This document shows positions 61,166 through 64,000 of a stretch of 64,000 nucleotides of DNA, piece after piece. Positions within the stretch are counted from its first letter, which is position 1. Each line of letters begins with the position of its first letter. A program made the translations under genes and the position numbers. This stretch comes from Candidatus Rifleibacterium amylolyticum (lineage in GTDB: Bacteria > Muiribacteriota > Ozemobacteria > Ozemobacterales > Ozemobacteraceae), in assembly GCA_009917695.1 (NCBI GenBank), contig JAACJG010000009.1:62001-126000 (forward strand), given 5' to 3'. Under the pieces are notes generated by a model that was given only the letters and a program-made list of their open reading frames with translations, searched no databases and had not been told where the DNA came from.

Positions 61166-63211
61166 TCAGCAGCCGGCCCCCTTTCTCACAGGTTTTTCTG
61201 ATGCCGGTGGCGCAACGGGTTCTTTTACTTCTGGAACACTCCCTGGAGCCGGCTTTTGCGGTTGAGCCGGCATCATCTGGCTTGCTCCACCAGCCGGTTC
61301 GATCATGCGGTCGCGGATAAAGCCAGCTTCAACATGCTGCCAGTAAGCTTCCAGTCCTCCCAGCAGTGCCTTTATCGGTCTCTGGGTTTTACGTGAAAGG
61401 ATACCGGCGACCATCATCGCCAGCGAACCATCTCGATCAACGATAACCAGCGGCACATCTCCGGCAAGCCAGGACTTATTTTCCAACAGATCTATGATAT
61501 CGACAGCAGTTGCAGCAACCGGGTTGTAGTCATTTACCTGTGCTGCCGGTCTGATATCGACAATCTCAAAGGTTCCGGGCAGATCTTTGAGCATCTGCTG
61601 GAGTTGCGCAGGAACAAGACGTTCCGGCAGACCAGGATTTCTAAACGTCCTGGCAGAAGATGATGTCGTTTCACCGGCTGAAGCAGCCTCTATTCTGATG
61701 ACCGGCAAACCGGCATCTACCCAGGCTTCTGCCCCGCCCTGCATGCTTACGACATTTTTGAAGCCGGCACGGTTGAACAGCCCAACCGCCAGACTTGATC
61801 TGAATGCCGAATTGCAGACCGTCACAACCGGCTCATTAAGATTCAGGCGCTGAGCAGCATTTGCCTCAAGGGTATTAAGCGGAATGTTAAGAACTTCACC
61901 AATCTTCATGCCCATCCATTCCGCTGGCTTACGCACATCTACAATTACCGGGGCTTTGCCATCCTTCATCTGCTGATAAAGATCGGCGACCGCAATCATT
62001 TCGGCACTTTCGGTCTGTCCACCAGCGGCCAGATAATCTTCAAACACAATATAGTCAGAGTTGTAACCAACTCGCTGCAGACGCTTTGCTCCTTCGGCTA
62101 TTTCATCAGCACTGCCGGTCAGAATGATTCGACTGTGAAACGGAACAATTATTCCTGTCCAGGTTTCCAGGCGGCCGCGCAGAGCAATATTTACCGATCT
62201 TGGAATATGCTTATGGGAGTATGCATCAGCATCACGCAAATCAATGACATATACGTTCTGCTGTTCGATCAAGCCATCAAGGCTTGTCAATCGCTCACGA
62301 AATGGGGCGGCCCAGTTTACACGCTCAGGTCCCATCTGGTTCATCCTGGCATTCTCAGCAAAATAGCGGGGTGCCGGCTCAAGACCAGACAAAAAATTTG
62401 CAATAAAAGCACTTCTGTCATTGGCAAACTTGATGTATGGATTTGAAGCCTTTTCCTGACCAATCGTCGAAGAAGGCTCGTCGCGCAGATTCGCGCCGCA
62501 AAGCGACCCGGCACCATGCGCCGGCAAAATGACGGCATTGTCAGAAAGCTTGCTGAGCTTGAAGTTCCAGGTCTCGAACATCATCGCGGCAAGTTCTGAG
62601 GCGGCATAACTTCCACCCATCAGATCCGGGCGGCCGAGACTGCCAACAAACAAAGTATCGCCGGATAGAATGAATTCCTGCTGCATTACATTAGTAGCCG
62701 GGCTGACAATGCCGCAAAGACTGTCAGGAGTGTGGCCGGGAGTCTCCAGGATTCTTATCACCGCGCTTCCGACAATAATTGTATCGTCTTCTTTCACGGC
62801 CCGGTGCGGGTAACTGGCGCCGCTCTTATGGCCTGCAAAAATCGGCGTTCCAGTCGAAAATTCCATTTCTCGATGTCCGGCAACAAAGTCGGCATGCGAA
62901 TGCGTCAAAAATGTGCCTACCCATTCGAGGTTTTCGCGGGCAGCATAATCGAGATAGGCCTGCACATCGCGGCCTGGATCGACAACCAGCACCTTGCCTT
63001 CACTGACTACCAGATATGAGTAGTGCGACAACACGCCGAGGTTGAATTGCACTATATTGTAGCCGGTTCCGATGTAGGTGTTGACTATTTGATACTGGGC
63101 AGCCTCATTCGAATGTGTCGCCGATTCGCTATCGGCTATGCCGGCGGCGAAGGCCGGCAAGACACAACAGCAGACCAGCACCAAGCTCAATTTTATCAAT
63201 CTGGTAATCAT
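61166..63211 (-). CDS. exported metallo-beta-lactamase-fold / triple rhodanese protein (CstB-like)
   Basis: A 681-residue protein with a signal peptide (LVLVCCCVLPAFAAG). Residues about 40-290 are a persulfide-dioxygenase-like MBL fold: THSHADFVAGH, ETPGHTPDSL, LSGDTLFVGSLGRPDL and LPAHGAGS. Three rhodanese-like domains follow. The first (about 310-400) has no active Cys. The second (about 405-505) has CNSAFRSS, with the cysteine in place. The third (about 525-625) has none. The order MBL-inactive-active matches CstB, which oxidises persulfides, but CstB is cytosolic and has no third domain. A Pro-rich tail ends GAGC. Heads the sulfur operon. Confidence 0.85.
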   Translation of the reverse strand: MITRLIKLSLVLVCCCVLPAFAAGIADSESATHSNEAAQYQIVNTYIGTGYNIVQFNLGVLSHYSYLVVSEGKVLVVDPGRDVQAYLDYAARENLEWVGTFLTHSHADFVAGHREMEFSTGTPIFAGHKSGASYPHRAVKEDDTIIVGSAVIRILETPGHTPDSLCGIVSPATNVMQQEFILSGDTLFVGSLGRPDLMGGSYAASELAAMMFETWNFKLSKLSDNAVILPAHGAGSLCGANLRDEPSSTIGQEKASNPYIKFANDRSAFIANFLSGLEPAPRYFAENARMNQMGPERVNWAAPFRERLTSLDGLIEQQNVYVIDLRDADAYSHKHIPRSVNIALRGRLETWTGIIVPFHSRIILTGSADEIAEGAKRLQRVGYNSDYIVFEDYLAAGGQTESAEMIAVADLYQQMKDGKAPVIVDVRKPAEWMGMKIGEVLNIPLNTLEANAAQRLNLNEPVVTVCNSAFRSSLAVGLFNRAGFKNVVSMQGGAEAWVDAGLPVIRIEAASAGETTSSSARTFRNPGLPERLVPAQLQQMLKDLPGTFEIVDIRPAAQVNDYNPVAATAVDIIDLLENKSWLAGDVPLVIVDRDGSLAMMVAGILSRKTQRPIKALLGGLEAYWQHVEAGFIRDRMIEPAGGASQMMPAQPQKPAPGSVPEVKEPVAPPASEKPVRKGAGC

Positions 63212-63331
63212 TTATGCCTCCCCTGAGTGTATTTTTGCTTCATCACGTATTATACTACAACCGGACTGGCGAAACCATGACACGGCAACTCCGCTTTTCA
63301 AGCAGGTTGTAGACAAAGCACCATAATGAAA

Positions 63332-63357
63332 GCACCCCGGCATTTCTACCGGGGTGC
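63332..63357 (-). terminator. hairpin terminator of the barrel-protein gene
   Basis: GCACCCCGG/CCGGGGTGC, nine perfect pairs with an eight-base loop; on the minus strand TTTCATTAT follows. It is 27 bases past the stop of the gene entering from the right edge. Confidence 0.7.
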
Positions 63358-63383
63358 TTACAGGCATTAAGACAGACTGGCGT

Positions 63384-64000
63384 TTAATCCCAGCGATGGT
63401 TAAGTCCGAAGATCACACCAAAGTCATGGCCATAGCCAAACTCTTTCTGGAGCGCAATCGGGAAGGCAAGATTGCCTTGCCAGCGGTCGTTGAACAAAGT
63501 AAAGCCAACTATCATATCGACATTAGTGCCGGCAGTCTTGTTTTCGGCTGGCAGCGCGATACCAGGCGTCTTGGTGTAGATCAGCTGATCGTTGTTGTCA
63601 ACATCATAAGAGGTGCTGGTAAGTTCACCAACTATGGCAAAGTGTCTGTTTACACGATAGTCAAGGCCAGTGCGCATGATGAGCTTGGTAAGATTGTCTT
63701 CTGGATTATTGGCCAGAGCCATATTGACATGGCTTGCCCATCTTTCATTGAGAACTCCAGAGTAAGCTGCACCAACCTGCACTTCAGCGCCACGAGTAGC
63801 ACCAGCCGGGCCCATGATCGAACCGGTCTTGGTAGTGCCATCGACGGCCGTGCCAATTTCCTGCTGAGGTCTGTGGTAGTTTCCGCCAGGGAAACGCCCC
63901 TCGGCGTGAACGGTTACGGCATGGTCGCCATCAAGGTTCTTCCATACCTGATAACCTGCCTTGAGCGACGGGTCATGCAGTCCCGAGAGATCGGCAGTAT
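63384..64000 (-). CDS. outer-membrane barrel-like protein, C-terminal part
   Basis: The frame is open through the right edge (at least 205 residues), beyond the internal ATG at 63815. It shows alternating strands typical of a beta-barrel: AEVQVGAAYSGVLNERWASHVNM, LIMRTGLDYRVNRHFAIVGEL, DMIVGFTLFNDRW and a C-terminal FGVIFGLNHRWD. The upstream part (SLKAGYQVWKNLDGDHAVTV) also fits. The pattern is close to the MetA-pathway/transporter-type barrels of diderms. The terminal residue is Asp after Trp, not the usual aromatic end. The N terminus is outside the window. Confidence 0.6.
   Translation of the reverse strand, partial: TADLSGLHDPSLKAGYQVWKNLDGDHAVTVHAEGRFPGGNYHRPQQEIGTAVDGTTKTGSIMGPAGATRGAEVQVGAAYSGVLNERWASHVNMALANNPEDNLTKLIMRTGLDYRVNRHFAIVGELTSTSYDVDNNDQLIYTKTPGIALPAENKTAGTNVDMIVGFTLFNDRWQGNLAFPIALQKEFGYGHDFGVIFGLNHRWD

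Noticed and set aside
1-64000. tRNA, rRNA, CRISPR arrays, insertion sequences, phage genes
   Set aside because: I looked for T-arm-like GGTTCGAATCC motifs, regular spacer-repeat patterns, transposase motifs and phage proteins and found none in convincing context; one GGTTCGAATC near 41692 lies within the PilT coding sequence.

Overview
This window is a gene-dense chromosomal segment of a diderm bacterium. It carries a lipid acyltransferase/transporter fusion, a likely outer-membrane barrel protein, many signal-peptide proteins, PilT and sigma-54 regulation. Shine-Dalgarno sites of the GGAG type are common. TAA and TGA stops are both used normally. I cannot name the species. The mixture of very long HEAT-repeat proteins, VWA and ankyrin membrane proteins and many orphan secreted proteins would fit a poorly cultured deep lineage such as Riflebacteria, but that is a guess from gene style only.

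Layout: 1-16 kb holds a CoA-binding protein, a structured repeat with GGA-loop hairpins, a leftward operon (secreted propeller-like protein, MFS-acyltransferase-acyl-ACP synthetase fusion, VWA protein), an AGCS amino-acid/Na+ symporter, a rightward flavoprotein operon and a 7TM-type histidine kinase. 16-25.5 kb holds a terminator-bearing leftward RNA candidate, hslO, an EF-hand protein, a stand-alone NFACT-R protein, xthA, a sigma-54 activator followed by a -24/-12 promoter and a 36-residue membrane miniprotein, a second RNA candidate with its own promoter and terminator, a TGS-uridine-kinase-like gene, and a TIGR02757-family gene interrupted by a single TGA. 25.5-37.4 kb holds a hexapeptide acyltransferase, a cobalamin adenosyltransferase, orphan secreted proteins, a prolyl oligopeptidase, a STAS protein, a nonulosonic-acid-type sugar cluster, trmL and an FmdB zinc ribbon.

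37.5-44.5 kb contains two convergent giant HEAT-repeat proteins, one ending in a class III nucleotide cyclase and the other in a PilT ATPase, then an HTH-PIN gene with 10-bp iterons in front of it. 44.7-51.1 kb is the conserved rpsB-tsf-pyrH-frr-uppS-cdsA-rseP block, with a small 2[4Fe-4S] ferredoxin gene inserted and no dxr. 51.1-58.2 kb holds a thiamine pyrophosphokinase, membrane proteins of unknown function, a MazG-like pyrophosphohydrolase and a FecCD-type ABC importer without a binding protein. 58.2-64 kb holds a secreted EndoU-family protein, a sulfur module (MBL-triple-rhodanese protein plus two YeeE/YedE permeases) and the end of a barrel-like protein that runs off the window.

The strongest candidates for something new are the GGA-loop hairpin RNA at about 695-811 (CsrA-sponge-like), the sigma-54 activator/promoter/miniprotein unit at 20.4-22.2 kb, the HEAT-cyclase/HEAT-PilT pair, the C/U-rich RNA at about 16.02-16.26 kb, the secreted EndoU protein and the periplasmic CstB-like sulfur module.
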